From NCBI GenBank assembly GCA_947573465.1, contig CANPET010000064.1:1-8156 (forward strand): 8,156 nt of DNA, in the 5' to 3' direction. Below the pieces are notes generated by a model. The model was not told where the DNA came from, made no database searches, and worked only from the letters and a program-made list of their open reading frames with translations. A program made the position numbers and the translations under genes. The stretch is from an uncultured Eubacterium sp. Lineage in GTDB: Bacteria; Bacillota; Clostridia; Lachnospirales; Lachnospiraceae. Below, one piece after another: positions 1 through 7,319 of the stretch (the first letter of the stretch is position 1; each line of letters begins with the position of its first letter).

Positions 1-234
1 GAAGAACTTTCCACTGCCGGTAACCATAAAATATTCTCCTGCAAGTTCAGGTACCAAGGCACCGATTTCTCTCCATTCACCATTATTATTAAAATAAGGA
101 GCTGATTCTTTTACTTCCTCGTCCGTCAGGCGATAGGATAAGTTCCCTCCATTTCTTTCATGCCATCCCTGTTCCCATCCATCATTACACATTCTGATAA
201 AACCTTGAACAAATTTTATATCTAAAATATTCAT
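1..234 (-). CDS. rhaD: Rhamnulose-1-phosphate aldolase, N-terminal part (cut by window edge)
   Basis: This is the first 78 codons of a class II (zinc-dependent) aldolase that cleaves L-rhamnulose 1-phosphate to dihydroxyacetone phosphate and L-lactaldehyde, the last step of the cytoplasmic rhamnose pathway. The translation begins MNILDIKFVQGFIRMCNDGW and contains GWHERNGGNLSYRL (residues 23-36) and FMVTGSGKFF (69-78). These match the RhaD N-terminus (in E. coli VQGMIK, GWDERNGGNLTLRL and FIVTGSGKFF); the GGN and TGSGK segments form the substrate phosphate pocket in this family. The zinc ligands and the rest of the protein (the family is about 275 residues) lie beyond base 1. The ATG at 232-234 is preceded by AGAAGGT (242-248) at a 7-base gap. 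It is the third gene of rhaB-rhaA-rhaD, 84 bases after rhaA, with no terminator seen in the gap. The reading frame is intact as far as it goes. Confidence 0.93.
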   Translation of the reverse strand, partial: MNILDIKFVQGFIRMCNDGWEQGWHERNGGNLSYRLTDEEVKESAPYFNNNGEWREIGALVPELAGEYFMVTGSGKFF

Positions 235-318
235 TTTATTTACCTTCTTTTCTTTAATTATCATTTACTATATTATTTCGAAATGTACTCATTAATCTTT
301 ACCCTGTTAAATATGTAC

Positions 319-1572
319 TTATTTTCTTTTCAGTAAAACCTCTTCTTCATATTTTTCAATTTCGCTAAACCATGACATTTCTCCATCCACACCGCATCTT
401 CTACAGTACTCTTTCCAGATGTCACCAAAAGGCATTGTTTTTAACTCTTCCTGAAGTGCCATCAATTCTGTAAATCTTGCGTTATCCTGAAGGTCCGTCA
501 ACTTCTCATGTGGCATCAACAATGCATTCAGTAATGCCTTCTGCCAGCTTCGCATACCAACTACCCACGCAGAAACTCTATTAATACTTGCGTCAAAATA
601 ATCCAACGCCATGTAAACTCTGTCTAATGCCTTACAACGGACAATTTCCTTTGCAATTTCTTTTGTTTCATCATCTAATAAAAGGACATGGTCACTATCC
701 CAACGAACACCTCTTGTAATATGAAGTGCTATCTCAGGATAAAAACATAAAAGGGCGGGGATTTTATCTGACACTAATTCTGTCGGATGATAGTGGCCAT
801 TGTCCATTAGAGGAAGGCATCCTTCATGACTGGCTGCAAAGCTTAATGTAAACTCTGCGGAACCGGCGGTATAAGATTCTACTCCAATACCAAATACCTT
901 TGATTCTACACAAGGCTTTACCTTATTCTTATCAAACGGTTCTGCCAGTATCTGTTCTATCGATTCTTTATATCTGATTCTCGGTCCCATTCTGTCTGCC
1001 GGAACATCCTTAAATCCATCTCCTGTCCAGATGTTCATAACGCAAGGGACTCCTGTTTCTTCTGCAAAATACTGTGAAATCCGGATGCATGCCCTTCCAT
1101 GGTCTATCCAGAATTTTCTAATCTGTTCATCCGGACTGGAAAGAGTTAATCCATCTTTCATCTTAGGATGGGGGAAAAATGTAGGATTAAAGTCAATTCC
1201 CACATGATGTTTTTTTGCAAAATCTACCCATTTTTTAAAATGTCTTGGTTCAATTTTATCTCTATCTACAAATTCACCATCCTCAAAAATAGCATAACTT
1301 GCATGCAAATTTATCTTTTTTGCTCCCGGTATCATGGACATCGCTTTTTCCATATCATCCATAAGTTCCTGTGGCGTTTTGGCTTTTCCCGGATAATCTC
1401 CTGTTGTCTGAATTCCTCCGGTAAGAGGTCCGTCATGGTCAAAACCAATTACATCATCTCCCTGCCAGCAATGCATAGATACCGGAATGTCTTTTAATAT
1501 ATTCAGTGCCTTTTCTACATCTACGCCAATTTTTTCGTATTCCTGTTTTGCTGTAATATATCTTTCATTCAT
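319..1572 (-). CDS. rhaA: L-rhamnose isomerase
   Basis: A cytoplasmic aldose-ketose isomerase that interconverts L-rhamnose and L-rhamnulose, the entry step of rhamnose catabolism. The 417 residues compare with 419 in E. coli, so it is full length. The family signature is continuous: GWQGDD-like CWQGDD (35-40), NLHASYAIF (88-96), IDFNPTFFPHPK (126-137), NIWTGDGFKD (180-189), GIGVESYTAGSAEF (228-241), DNGHYHPTE (257-265) and RWDSDHVLLLDDE (290-302). H260, D292 and D294 align with the metal ligands reported for the E. coli enzyme (H262, D294, D296), so the catalytic core looks intact. It is a TIM-barrel, metal-dependent protein related to xylose isomerase. The start ATG has AGAAGGAG (1582-1589) 9 bases upstream. 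It lies 47 bases after rhaB and 84 before rhaD with no terminator between, so the three are probably one transcript. Confidence 0.98.
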   Translation of the reverse strand: MNERYITAKQEYEKIGVDVEKALNILKDIPVSMHCWQGDDVIGFDHDGPLTGGIQTTGDYPGKAKTPQELMDDMEKAMSMIPGAKKINLHASYAIFEDGEFVDRDKIEPRHFKKWVDFAKKHHVGIDFNPTFFPHPKMKDGLTLSSPDEQIRKFWIDHGRACIRISQYFAEETGVPCVMNIWTGDGFKDVPADRMGPRIRYKESIEQILAEPFDKNKVKPCVESKVFGIGVESYTAGSAEFTLSFAASHEGCLPLMDNGHYHPTELVSDKIPALLCFYPEIALHITRGVRWDSDHVLLLDDETKEIAKEIVRCKALDRVYMALDYFDASINRVSAWVVGMRSWQKALLNALLMPHEKLTDLQDNARFTELMALQEELKTMPFGDIWKEYCRRCGVDGEMSWFSEIEKYEEEVLLKRK

Positions 1573-1619
1573 AATTCAATGCTCCTTCTTATACTAACTA
1601 TCTATAACCTTTTCAGAGA

Positions 1620-3032
1620 TTATCTCGGGTAATATCTTTTAATTTCAAATGATTTCATCACACATCTTCTCGCCTCTGACAATTCGTTAAACTGTCCATC
1701 TCGAATCATCTGCGCAATCAGATTTCCAATGGCTGTAGCCTCTCCCGGCCCTGCATAAACACTCCTCCCTGTCATGTCAGCTGTAATCTGATTTAGATAT
1801 TCAGCGTTTGAGCCGCCACCAATAATATATATTCCGTGATACTTTTTACCTGTAATTGTTTCAATCTGCTTTACTGTCTCTTTATAACTTTCTGCCAGAC
1901 TGTTATAAATAACTGCCGCTATTTCTCCAACTTCCAGTGGAACTTTCTGTTTTGTTTTTCTACAATACTCTTTGATTGCCTCAATCATGGAATCCGGTGC
2001 AAGAAAATCATTGCTGTTTACATCAACCCTTGATGGGAAATCCTTTTTTTCTTCTGCCATACTACACAACTGTGCAAAGGAATATCCATCCAGTAATTCG
2101 TGCCTTACAGATTGTATCATCCATAACCCCATAATATTTTTTAAAAAACGATACCGGTATTCATATCCGCCTTCATTGGTAAAATTCTTTTTTCTACTCT
2201 CCTCATTGCTAATAACATAATCATTTTCTACTCCCATTAACGACCATGTACCTGAACTAATATATAATCCATTCCCCCTTTCTACAGGCACTGCCATAAC
2301 TGCAGATGCCGTATCATGGCTGGCACACATAATTACTTTCGTATTGTATCCTACTTTTTGTCTGATATCTGCTTTTAATCTTCCTACCATTGTTCCCGGT
2401 TTTTTCAACGTAAGGAACATTTCTTTTGAAATGTCCAGTTTGGTAATCAACTTTCTATTCCACTGTTTTGTTCTTGGAATCACAAGGCCTGTAGAGGTAG
2501 CATTCGTATACTCTGATTTTTTTACACCTGTCAACAAAAATTGAAAATAGTCCGGAAGCATTAAGAAAGTTTTTGCTTTTTCTAATTCCCCAGGTCTTTT
2601 TTCTCTGTCTGCCATTAACTGATATATCGTATTAAAAGGCTGTTTTTGTATTCCTGTAATCTCATAGAGCTTCTCCTGTGATATATACTGATATACCTTT
2701 TCATCCATCCCCTTTGTCCTAGAATCTCTATAGGCATATACATCTCCGATAATTTCATCCTTTTCATCTAAAAGAACATAATCTACTGCCCATGTATCAA
2801 TAGAAACAGACACAGGAATTTTATTAATTTCTCTGCAACGTTTCATTCCCTGAATGATCTCGTCAAACAAAACTTCTGTATTCCATAACAATTTTCCATT
2901 TTTTCTCTTCATCTGGTTTTCGAAACGATATATTTCTTCCATTTGTATCTTTCCATCCGACACCCAGCCTAAAATATGCCTGCCACTGGAAGCACCAATG
3001 TCCACCGCTAAATAATACTCATGCACTTTCAT
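1620..3032 (-). CDS. rhaB: Rhamnulokinase
   Basis: An FGGY-family sugar kinase that transfers phosphate from ATP to O1 of L-rhamnulose, giving L-rhamnulose 1-phosphate for RhaD. With the ATG start the protein has 470 residues (E. coli RhaB has 489). Visible motifs are AVDIGASSGRH (9-19, first phosphate loop), SIDTWAVDYVLLD (77-89), AYRDSRTKG (100-108), LPDYFQFLLTG (159-169), ASHDTASAV (237-245) with D240 as probable catalytic base, YISSGTWSLMG (257-267), LKNIMGLWMIQ (297-307) and IIGGGSNAEYLNQ (403-415, ATP site). The frame stays open to a TTG at 3044, but the Shine-Dalgarno AAAGGA lies between that TTG and the ATG at 3030-3032, so the ATG is preferred even though its spacing (about 4 bases) is tight. 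It is first in the rha gene string, 68 bases after the terminator of the AraC gene. Confidence 0.97.
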   Translation of the reverse strand: MKVHEYYLAVDIGASSGRHILGWVSDGKIQMEEIYRFENQMKRKNGKLLWNTEVLFDEIIQGMKRCREINKIPVSVSIDTWAVDYVLLDEKDEIIGDVYAYRDSRTKGMDEKVYQYISQEKLYEITGIQKQPFNTIYQLMADREKRPGELEKAKTFLMLPDYFQFLLTGVKKSEYTNATSTGLVIPRTKQWNRKLITKLDISKEMFLTLKKPGTMVGRLKADIRQKVGYNTKVIMCASHDTASAVMAVPVERGNGLYISSGTWSLMGVENDYVISNEESRKKNFTNEGGYEYRYRFLKNIMGLWMIQSVRHELLDGYSFAQLCSMAEEKKDFPSRVDVNSNDFLAPDSMIEAIKEYCRKTKQKVPLEVGEIAAVIYNSLAESYKETVKQIETITGKKYHGIYIIGGGSNAEYLNQITADMTGRSVYAGPGEATAIGNLIAQMIRDGQFNELSEARRCVMKSFEIKRYYPR

Positions 3033-3100
3033 TCTTCCTTTCAATATTCTAAATCGTTCTGTTATTTGCTTTTACCTTACCAGACTTGAGGCACACAGAA
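3033..3100 (-). promoter_or_regulatory. rhaB upstream region (promoter not resolved)
   Basis: This is the only stretch between the regulator's terminator and rhaB, so a rha operon promoter, if separate, should lie here or inside the terminator hairpin. The one -10-like hexamer, TAGAAT (3046-3051), is too close to the ATG to leave a usable leader, and no TTGACA-like box is correctly spaced. A tandem GGTAAGGTAAA is the only repeat seen. AraC-activated promoters often have poor -35 boxes, so a weak promoter is not excluded. The alternative is read-through from gltX and the AraC gene. Confidence 0.3.
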
Positions 3101-3132
3101 AAGGACACCTTTTGTCTAAAAAAAGTGTCCTT
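3101..3132 (-). terminator. Intrinsic terminator of the AraC-family gene
   Basis: Read on the minus strand, AAGGACACUUUUU (3132-3120) pairs with AAAAGGUGUCCUU (3113-3101) around the six-base loop UUAGAC. That makes 13 pairs including one U-G wobble. The wobble position would be a C-A mismatch in plus-strand RNA, so the minus-strand transcript is the one that folds best. The stem is followed by UUUUC. It begins 21 bases after the stop codon of the regulator and lies 68 bases before the rhaB ATG. It could act as a full stop or as a partial barrier between regulator and operon. Confidence 0.8.
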
Positions 3133-3153
3133 ATTTGCTTCATTATCTTTATT

Positions 3154-4119
3154 CTATTTTTGGTATTGATTACGATATTGTTTCGGTGTCATACCATATT
3201 TCTTTCTAAATATCTTATGAAAATAACTCAAATTATCATAACCTATATTTTCTCCAATATCCGCTACCGAAATATTAGTATTCGTTAGATAAAACAATGC
3301 TTGGCTTAACCTTTTTTGTTGCACTAAATCAGTGTATGTTTTTCCTGTCAGTTGTTTTACTTTCTTACTAATCCAATACAAATCGTAATTCAACTCTTTC
3401 GCCAGACCTGTCAGTTCCCCTGAACTATAGTTTTCCTCGATATACCTTAATATCGTAAGAAGAAGTTCCCGGTCCTGACTTTCTGCTCCTACTCTTGCCT
3501 TATCTGTATGATTCATCAATTGCAAAAATAACAATCCCATCGTTGTCTGATTAATACTTCTTTTATTCGAAATATCGTTCTTTATTGTCCAAATAAGATT
3601 TTCTACCAGATTCTGAATCGGAAGCACATCTGCAACACAAAAATGCAGATATCCGATATCTCCATTCTTTCCCGTTAATGATTCTACAATAAACTTCTTC
3701 AAAGGGTTTTCTTCTTCGCCAATCATATGAAGTGCTTTGTCAAAAAACTCCGGCATAATAATAAAATTAACTGCCACATCCTCTTCTCCAGCTGCCAGAA
3801 TTTCCTGTGTTGCATTCTGACTTAAAAATAATAACTCTCCCTGTTTCAGAACAACCTTATCCCCATTAATGATATGCGTTGTTTCACCAGAGCACATATA
3901 GATTACCTCAACATAATTATGCGTATGTTTCGGAAAATTCACAAACCGTGTATGAGGTCTGACTGATATCATATTTCCTTCATTCAACAGTTTTTTATTG
4001 TCTATGATATCCGTCTTATCTTCCATATACCGGTTTCTGTCTATTTCATTTTTTCCTGCCAGAATTTCTTTTTCTTCTTCTGTTATTTTTTTTAATTCTT
4101 CATACAACTGTTGATTCAT
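3154..4119 (-). CDS. AraC-family transcriptional regulator, probable rhamnose regulator
   Basis: A 321-residue DNA-binding regulator. The N-terminal half has a cupin-type ligand domain: FPKHTHNYVEVIYMCSG (62-78), with H65, H67 and E71 in the usual places, and LKQGELLFLSQN (91-102). The C-terminal AraC domain has two helix-turn-helix units: LTGLAKELNYDLYWISKKVK (about 237-256), and VADIGENIGYDNLSYFHKIF (285-304) followed by RKKYGMTPKQYR, the family signature. The frame is open to a GTG at 4131, but GGAGG (4122-4127 area) sits five bases before the ATG at 4119, which fixes the start there. The gene follows gltX by only 13 bases and precedes rhaB, ending in a strong terminator. Control of the rha genes, as by RhaS and RhaR in enterobacteria, is inferred from position only; the effector cannot be read from the sequence. 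Confidence 0.9.
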   Translation of the reverse strand: MNQQLYEELKKITEEEKEILAGKNEIDRNRYMEDKTDIIDNKKLLNEGNMISVRPHTRFVNFPKHTHNYVEVIYMCSGETTHIINGDKVVLKQGELLFLSQNATQEILAAGEEDVAVNFIIMPEFFDKALHMIGEEENPLKKFIVESLTGKNGDIGYLHFCVADVLPIQNLVENLIWTIKNDISNKRSINQTTMGLLFLQLMNHTDKARVGAESQDRELLLTILRYIEENYSSGELTGLAKELNYDLYWISKKVKQLTGKTYTDLVQQKRLSQALFYLTNTNISVADIGENIGYDNLSYFHKIFRKKYGMTPKQYRNQYQK

Positions 4120-4132
4120 ACCAGCCTCCACA

Positions 4133-5590
4133 TTATTTCATCAATAATTCAATTCCTTTTCTGATACGTAAAAGACTTTCTTCTTTCCCAATCACTTCCA
4201 TAATCTCAAATGCTCCTGCCGGTGTCATCTGCTTTCCGGATACAGCTGTACGAAGCGGCCATAATGCCTGACCATTCTTACACTCTTTCTTTGCGATATA
4301 TTCAAATACTACATCATGCAGTGCCTGTGCAGAATAATCTTCTGTTTCCTCCAATATTGGAAGCAGTTCCTGCAACACTTCCAAAGAATTTTCTGAATTG
4401 GTTTTCATTTTCTTATGCGTATACATTTCCGGACTGTATTCCGGAAGTTCTTCAAAGAAGTCTATCATCTCCCCAATTTCCGGGAAGATTTCAATACGTG
4501 TTTTTACCATGTCCATAATGGTGTTCAAATCTAAGTCTTTTTTAATCACTTCACGAACATATGGCTCTGCCATTTTATAAAACTTCTCATTGTCCATAGC
4601 CTTAATATATTCGCCATTCATCCACTTTAATTTCTGGATATCAAATACGGATGGACTCTTATTTACCTTATGATAGTCAAAATTTTCTATTAATTCATCT
4701 AATGAGAATATTTCCTGATTGTCTTCCGGACTCCATCCAAGAAGTGCAATATAGTTTACAATTGCTTCTGATAAAAATCCCTGCTCTACCAAATCTTCAT
4801 AAGAAGAATGACCGGAACGCTTACTTAACTTCTTGTGATTTTCATCTGTAATCAATGGAAGATGCACATACTTTGGAGACTCCCATCCAAAAGCCTCATA
4901 AAGTCTTTGATATTTTGGAGAAGATGAAATATATTCATTTCCTCTTACTACATGGGTAATTCCCTGTAAATGGTCATCCACTACATTTGCAAAATTATAT
5001 GTCGGATATCCATCTGACTTAATCAGAATCATATCATCTAGTTCCTTATTCTCAACTGTAATTTCACCATATAACTCATCCATAAATGTAGTAGTACCTT
5101 CTGTTGGCATATTAATACGGATAACATATGGCTTTCCTGCTGCTAAATTTGCCTCTATTTCTTCTTTTGACAAATTCAGGCAGTGTTTATCATATACTGT
5201 AATTTCTTTCCCATCATCGCCTACAGATGTTTTCAATGAAGCAAGTCTTTCTTTATCGCAGAAACAGTAATATGCATTACCACTTTCGATTAATTTTTTT
5301 GCATATTCCAAATACATTCCTGATGCCTGACGTTCACTTTGGATATATGGTCCAAATCCTTTATCTTTGTCCGGACCTTCATCATGTACCAAACCTGTGG
5401 CTTCTAAAGTTCTGTAAATAATATCTACAGCTCCTTCAACGTATCGCTCTCTATCTGTATCCTCTATTCTTAAAATAAAATCTCCACCTGCATGTTTTGC
5501 AATTAAAAACTCATAAAGTGCTGTTCTTAGATTTCCTACATGCATTTTTCCTGTTGGACTTGGTGCAAATCTTGTTCTTACCTTTGACAT
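4133..5590 (-). CDS. gltX: Glutamyl-tRNA synthetase
   Basis: A class I aminoacyl-tRNA synthetase that charges tRNA-Glu in the cytoplasm; an essential translation enzyme. The 485 residues are normal for bacterial GltX. The Rossmann fold has RFAPSPTGKMHVGNLRTAL (7-25), whose MHVGN is the HIGH motif, then RIEDTDRERY (41-50), DGYPTYNFANVVDDH (193-207) and GITHVVRGNEYISSSPKY (210-227). KKLSKRSG (253-260) carries the KMSKS loop. The rest is the helical anticodon-binding domain. The insertion domain has C109, C111 and C137 but N139 where the E. coli zinc site has histidine, so zinc binding is doubtful, as in many Firmicute enzymes. The ATG has GAGGAG nearby, about nine bases upstream. Whether the enzyme also charges tRNA-Gln for later amidation cannot be told here. 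It is followed at 13 bases by the AraC gene, an unexpected partner. Confidence 0.98.
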   Translation of the reverse strand: MSKVRTRFAPSPTGKMHVGNLRTALYEFLIAKHAGGDFILRIEDTDRERYVEGAVDIIYRTLEATGLVHDEGPDKDKGFGPYIQSERQASGMYLEYAKKLIESGNAYYCFCDKERLASLKTSVGDDGKEITVYDKHCLNLSKEEIEANLAAGKPYVIRINMPTEGTTTFMDELYGEITVENKELDDMILIKSDGYPTYNFANVVDDHLQGITHVVRGNEYISSSPKYQRLYEAFGWESPKYVHLPLITDENHKKLSKRSGHSSYEDLVEQGFLSEAIVNYIALLGWSPEDNQEIFSLDELIENFDYHKVNKSPSVFDIQKLKWMNGEYIKAMDNEKFYKMAEPYVREVIKKDLDLNTIMDMVKTRIEIFPEIGEMIDFFEELPEYSPEMYTHKKMKTNSENSLEVLQELLPILEETEDYSAQALHDVVFEYIAKKECKNGQALWPLRTAVSGKQMTPAGAFEIMEVIGKEESLLRIRKGIELLMK

Positions 5591-5679
5591 TTTGTGTCTC
5601 CTCTCCTTCTGTTAAAACTATAACGTTTATAACTCACCTTTTCATGGTATCTCTTAATAAACGATAAAAATTCCTATTT

Positions 5680-5708
5680 ATTATAATTCTTTTTGAGGGC
5701 ATTCGCAA
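5680..5708 (-). promoter_or_regulatory. Sigma-A type promoter of gltX
   Basis: On the minus strand, TTGCGA (5703-5708) and a perfect TATAAT (5680-5685) are separated by exactly 17 bases. Transcription would begin near 5674 and give a leader of about 84 bases before the gltX ATG. That leader is too short for a T-box. It holds a small inverted repeat, TATAA-CGT-TTATA (5619-5631), of no known meaning. Confidence 0.75.
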
Positions 5709-5754
5709 GTATCTGAATAAGTCTATATATACTAAAAATATTTTTTAACAATTT

Positions 5755-5786
5755 AAAAGCAGCTGCGAACCATTATTCACAACTGC
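5755..5786 (-). terminator. Intrinsic terminator of the P-loop gene
   Basis: Minus-strand RNA GCAGUUGUGAA (5786-5776) pairs with UUCGCAGCUGC (5769-5759) around the loop UAAUGG. That makes 11 pairs with two G-U wobbles, followed at once by UUUU and further A/U. It lies nine bases past the stop codon of the P-loop gene and upstream of the gltX promoter, so it separates the two units. Confidence 0.85.
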
Positions 5787-5795
5787 CTGTACTGA

Positions 5796-6371
5796 CTATT
5801 TTAAATTATTTAAATATTCTTTTGCCTCTTCAATAGACTTCTTAAATGAATCATCTGTTGAATTATCAAACAGGAATAAATTCTTGATTCCCTCTGGAAT
5901 TGTAAAATTCTGTTTACTAATATACTCATCCCAGTTTTCCAATTTCCATGTATCTCTGTCAGAGTTACGATGAATCATTCTCTGTCTGCAGACTTCCTTA
6001 TCACACTGAACCCATACGACAACCAATTCGGCACCCTTCTTCTTTAAAAGTTCCTGTCTTAAGTTTTCCATGTATCCAGGTGTTCTAACCTCTCTGGTAT
6101 ATGGCGCATTAATAAATACGGTATCATTATATTCCAGTGCTTCCATCGCAAGTTCCATAACACAATCATATTCCGGATCTCTGATTTCTGCCTCAAAGAA
6201 ATCTGAACTTCTGTTATACTCTTGATTTGCTACAACAAAAATCTGTTTTGATAACGTAATTAATGTATCCTTATCCAAATATACACAATTCGGCATAGCC
6301 TTTGCTAATTTTCTTGTGACGAAAGTCTTTCCACATGCCGGTGGTGATGTTACCAAAATTAATTTCTTCAT
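5796..6371 (-). CDS. P-loop NTPase of the AAA_33/zeta-kinase type
   Basis: A 191-residue soluble protein starting MKKLILVTSPPACGKTFVTR. SPPACGKT (9-16) is a Walker A loop with serine where the first glycycl position of GxxxxGKT usually is; K15 and T16, which bind phosphate and magnesium, are kept. DTVFINAPY (83-91) follows a hydrophobic strand and may be Walker B-like. VVVWVQCDKEVCRQRMIHRN (117-136) plus RDTWKLENWDEY (139-150) is the LID-type segment of small kinases, with several arginines for ATP phosphates. The size and order fit small kinases related to zeta toxins, shikimate kinase or chloramphenicol phosphotransferase; the substrate is unknown. The frame is open to 6440, but AGGAGGT (6377-6383) five bases before the ATG at 6371 fixes the start. 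It appears monocistronic, with its own promoters, leader and terminator. No antitoxin-like partner lies beside it. Confidence 0.85.
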   Translation of the reverse strand: MKKLILVTSPPACGKTFVTRKLAKAMPNCVYLDKDTLITLSKQIFVVANQEYNRSSDFFEAEIRDPEYDCVMELAMEALEYNDTVFINAPYTREVRTPGYMENLRQELLKKKGAELVVVWVQCDKEVCRQRMIHRNSDRDTWKLENWDEYISKQNFTIPEGIKNLFLFDNSTDDSFKKSIEEAKEYLNNLK

Positions 6372-6387
6372 AATATACCTCCTAATG

Positions 6388-6463
6388 CTTCTTACAGAAG
6401 TGTATCTGTGTCTCACTATCAAACACAAATTTGTTGTCAAAAATCGTTTTGAGCCACACTTCT
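6388..6463 (-). promoter_or_regulatory. Candidate structured 5' leader of the P-loop gene
   Basis: The minus-strand RNA can form a three-way junction. P1 pairs AGAAGUGU (6463-6456) with ACACUUCU (6403-6396), 8 perfect pairs. Inside lie P2, UCAAAA-CGAU-UUUUGA (6452-6437), and P3, GUGUU with GACAC (6426-6422 and 6412-6408). The 3' arm of P1 can instead fold as CUUCU-GUA-AGAAG (6400-6388), four bases before the AGGAGG at 6378-6383. The two folds exclude each other, as in switch-like leaders. P2 and P3 are A/U-rich or short, so chance pairing is possible. No known riboswitch class is recognised. Confidence 0.35.
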
Positions 6464-6470
6464 TATATCT

Positions 6471-6500
6471 ATTATAGAATTCTTTTCAAATTTAACCCAA
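6471..6500 (-). promoter_or_regulatory. Proximal promoter of the P-loop gene
   Basis: Minus-strand TTGGGT (6495-6500) and a perfect TATAAT (6471-6476) are 18 bases apart. The predicted start, about A6464 or A6463, falls exactly on the first base of the 5' arm of the proposed leader helix. The -35 box is poor (3 of 6). Confidence 0.45.
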
Positions 6501-6509
6501 TTTCTCTAT

Positions 6510-6539
6510 ATAATACCACTTTATACTATTTTTAGTCAA
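6510..6539 (-). promoter_or_regulatory. Distal promoter of the P-loop gene
   Basis: Minus-strand TTGACT (6534-6539, 5 of 6) and TATTAT (6510-6515, 5 of 6) are spaced 18 bases. The leader would be about 130 bases. A further extended -10, TGATATAAT (6552-6560), lies just upstream but has no -35 box. The stretch from the sfsA stop to here shows no convincing terminator: only a four-pair AGAA/UUCU hairpin before a U-run. Confidence 0.6.
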
Positions 6540-6629
6540 CTATAAAAAGTTATTATATCAACATTCCTCTGATTTTTTTCACAAAAAAGAACAACTATTT
6601 CTAATTGCCCTTTCATAACTCTTTTAGCA

Positions 6630-7319
6630 TTACAATTTTATAGGAATCTGTTCATTAATCATCATTCCATGCTCTGTAACATAACAATCATATGCCATCA
6701 CTTTCACGCCGGCTGCATCCGCTTCTATTAATGCTTCTGCAAACTTTGGATGGGTCTCTACATTTGGTGTAAAATACTGAATGTCCGTCATCTGAATTAC
6801 CAGCATAATATAAGCATCATACCCCTCTTTTTTTGCTTTAATTAAATGTTCTACATGCTTCACTGCCCGCTCGCTTGGCGCATCTGGAAACAATGCCACA
6901 CCATCTTTTTCCAATGTAACACCTTTTACTTCCATCCATGCTTTTTTTCCATCACCTTCTATATAGAAATCAAATCTGGAATCACCATATTTTTTCTCTG
7001 CCTTTACAAGCGTTGTATTCTTATATAAATTATTATCTCTGAGCCACTCCTCAACTACTTTGTTAGGTGCCTGGGAATCCATATTGATTAATCTTTCTCC
7101 TTTTAGAACTTTTACAAGATCATATTTTGTTTTTCTATTTGGATTATCGGATTTTTCCAAATACACTGTTGCTCCTGGAACCAATATCTCTTTACAACGC
7201 CCGGTATTCTTCACATGAACTGTCTGTGGATTGTTCTCCTCTCCCTCCACATCTACATAAGCAATAAACCGATTGGGTCTTTCTATAAATTTTCCTTTAA
7301 CAATATTCTTATATTTCAT
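6630..7319 (-). CDS. sfsA: SfsA family DNA-binding protein / nuclease
   Basis: A 229-residue protein matching SfsA over its whole length (E. coli SfsA has 234). In E. coli it was named as a sugar fermentation stimulation protein; the family combines an N-terminal OB-like nucleic-acid-binding domain with a C-terminal PD-(D/E)xK nuclease-like domain. Seen here are HVKNTGRCKEILVPG (35-49, OB-fold signature), YGDSRFDFYI (111-120), WMEVKGVTL (128-136), and LFPDAPSERAVKHVEHL (143-159). D117, E130 and K132 occupy the D...ExK catalytic positions, so nuclease activity is possible. The start ATG has only a weak AAAGAAG directly against it, and an upstream 22-codon frame overlaps it by 11 bases, so translational coupling is possible. 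It lies in its own transcription unit or as read-through from the SecB-like gene. The true cellular role is not settled. Confidence 0.95.
   Translation of the reverse strand: MKYKNIVKGKFIERPNRFIAYVDVEGEENNPQTVHVKNTGRCKEILVPGATVYLEKSDNPNRKTKYDLVKVLKGERLINMDSQAPNKVVEEWLRDNNLYKNTTLVKAEKKYGDSRFDFYIEGDGKKAWMEVKGVTLEKDGVALFPDAPSERAVKHVEHLIKAKKEGYDAYIMLVIQMTDIQYFTPNVETHPKFAEALIEADAAGVKVMAYDCYVTEHGMMINEQIPIKL

Noticed and set aside
255..293. Twelve-codon frame (MSTFRNNIVNDN) between rhaA and rhaD
   Set aside because: Too short, no ribosome binding site, and expected by chance.
283..323. Direct repeat ATGTACT(C/T)ATT at 283-293 and 313-323 across the end of rhaA
   Set aside because: Only two 11-base copies with one mismatch in AT-rich DNA, one of them covering the rhaA stop; no promoter nearby.
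1168..2544. Plus-strand open frames inside rhaA and rhaB, and similar ones inside gltX and sfsA
   Set aside because: They lie wholly antisense to strongly conserved genes and have no family resemblance of their own.
5591..5680. T-box or other tRNA-sensing leader for gltX
   Set aside because: The leader from the predicted start is about 84 bases, too short, and contains no terminator/antiterminator pair.
5796..6440. Toxin-antitoxin reading of the P-loop gene as a zeta toxin
   Set aside because: No small epsilon-like antitoxin gene lies next to it; flanking sequence is promoter, leader and terminator only.
6437..6452. Possible CcpA (cre) operator TCAAAA-CGAT-TTTTGA
   Set aside because: It lacks the TG and CA ends of the cre consensus and lies in the proposed leader, not at a sugar gene. 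Kept only as hairpin P2.
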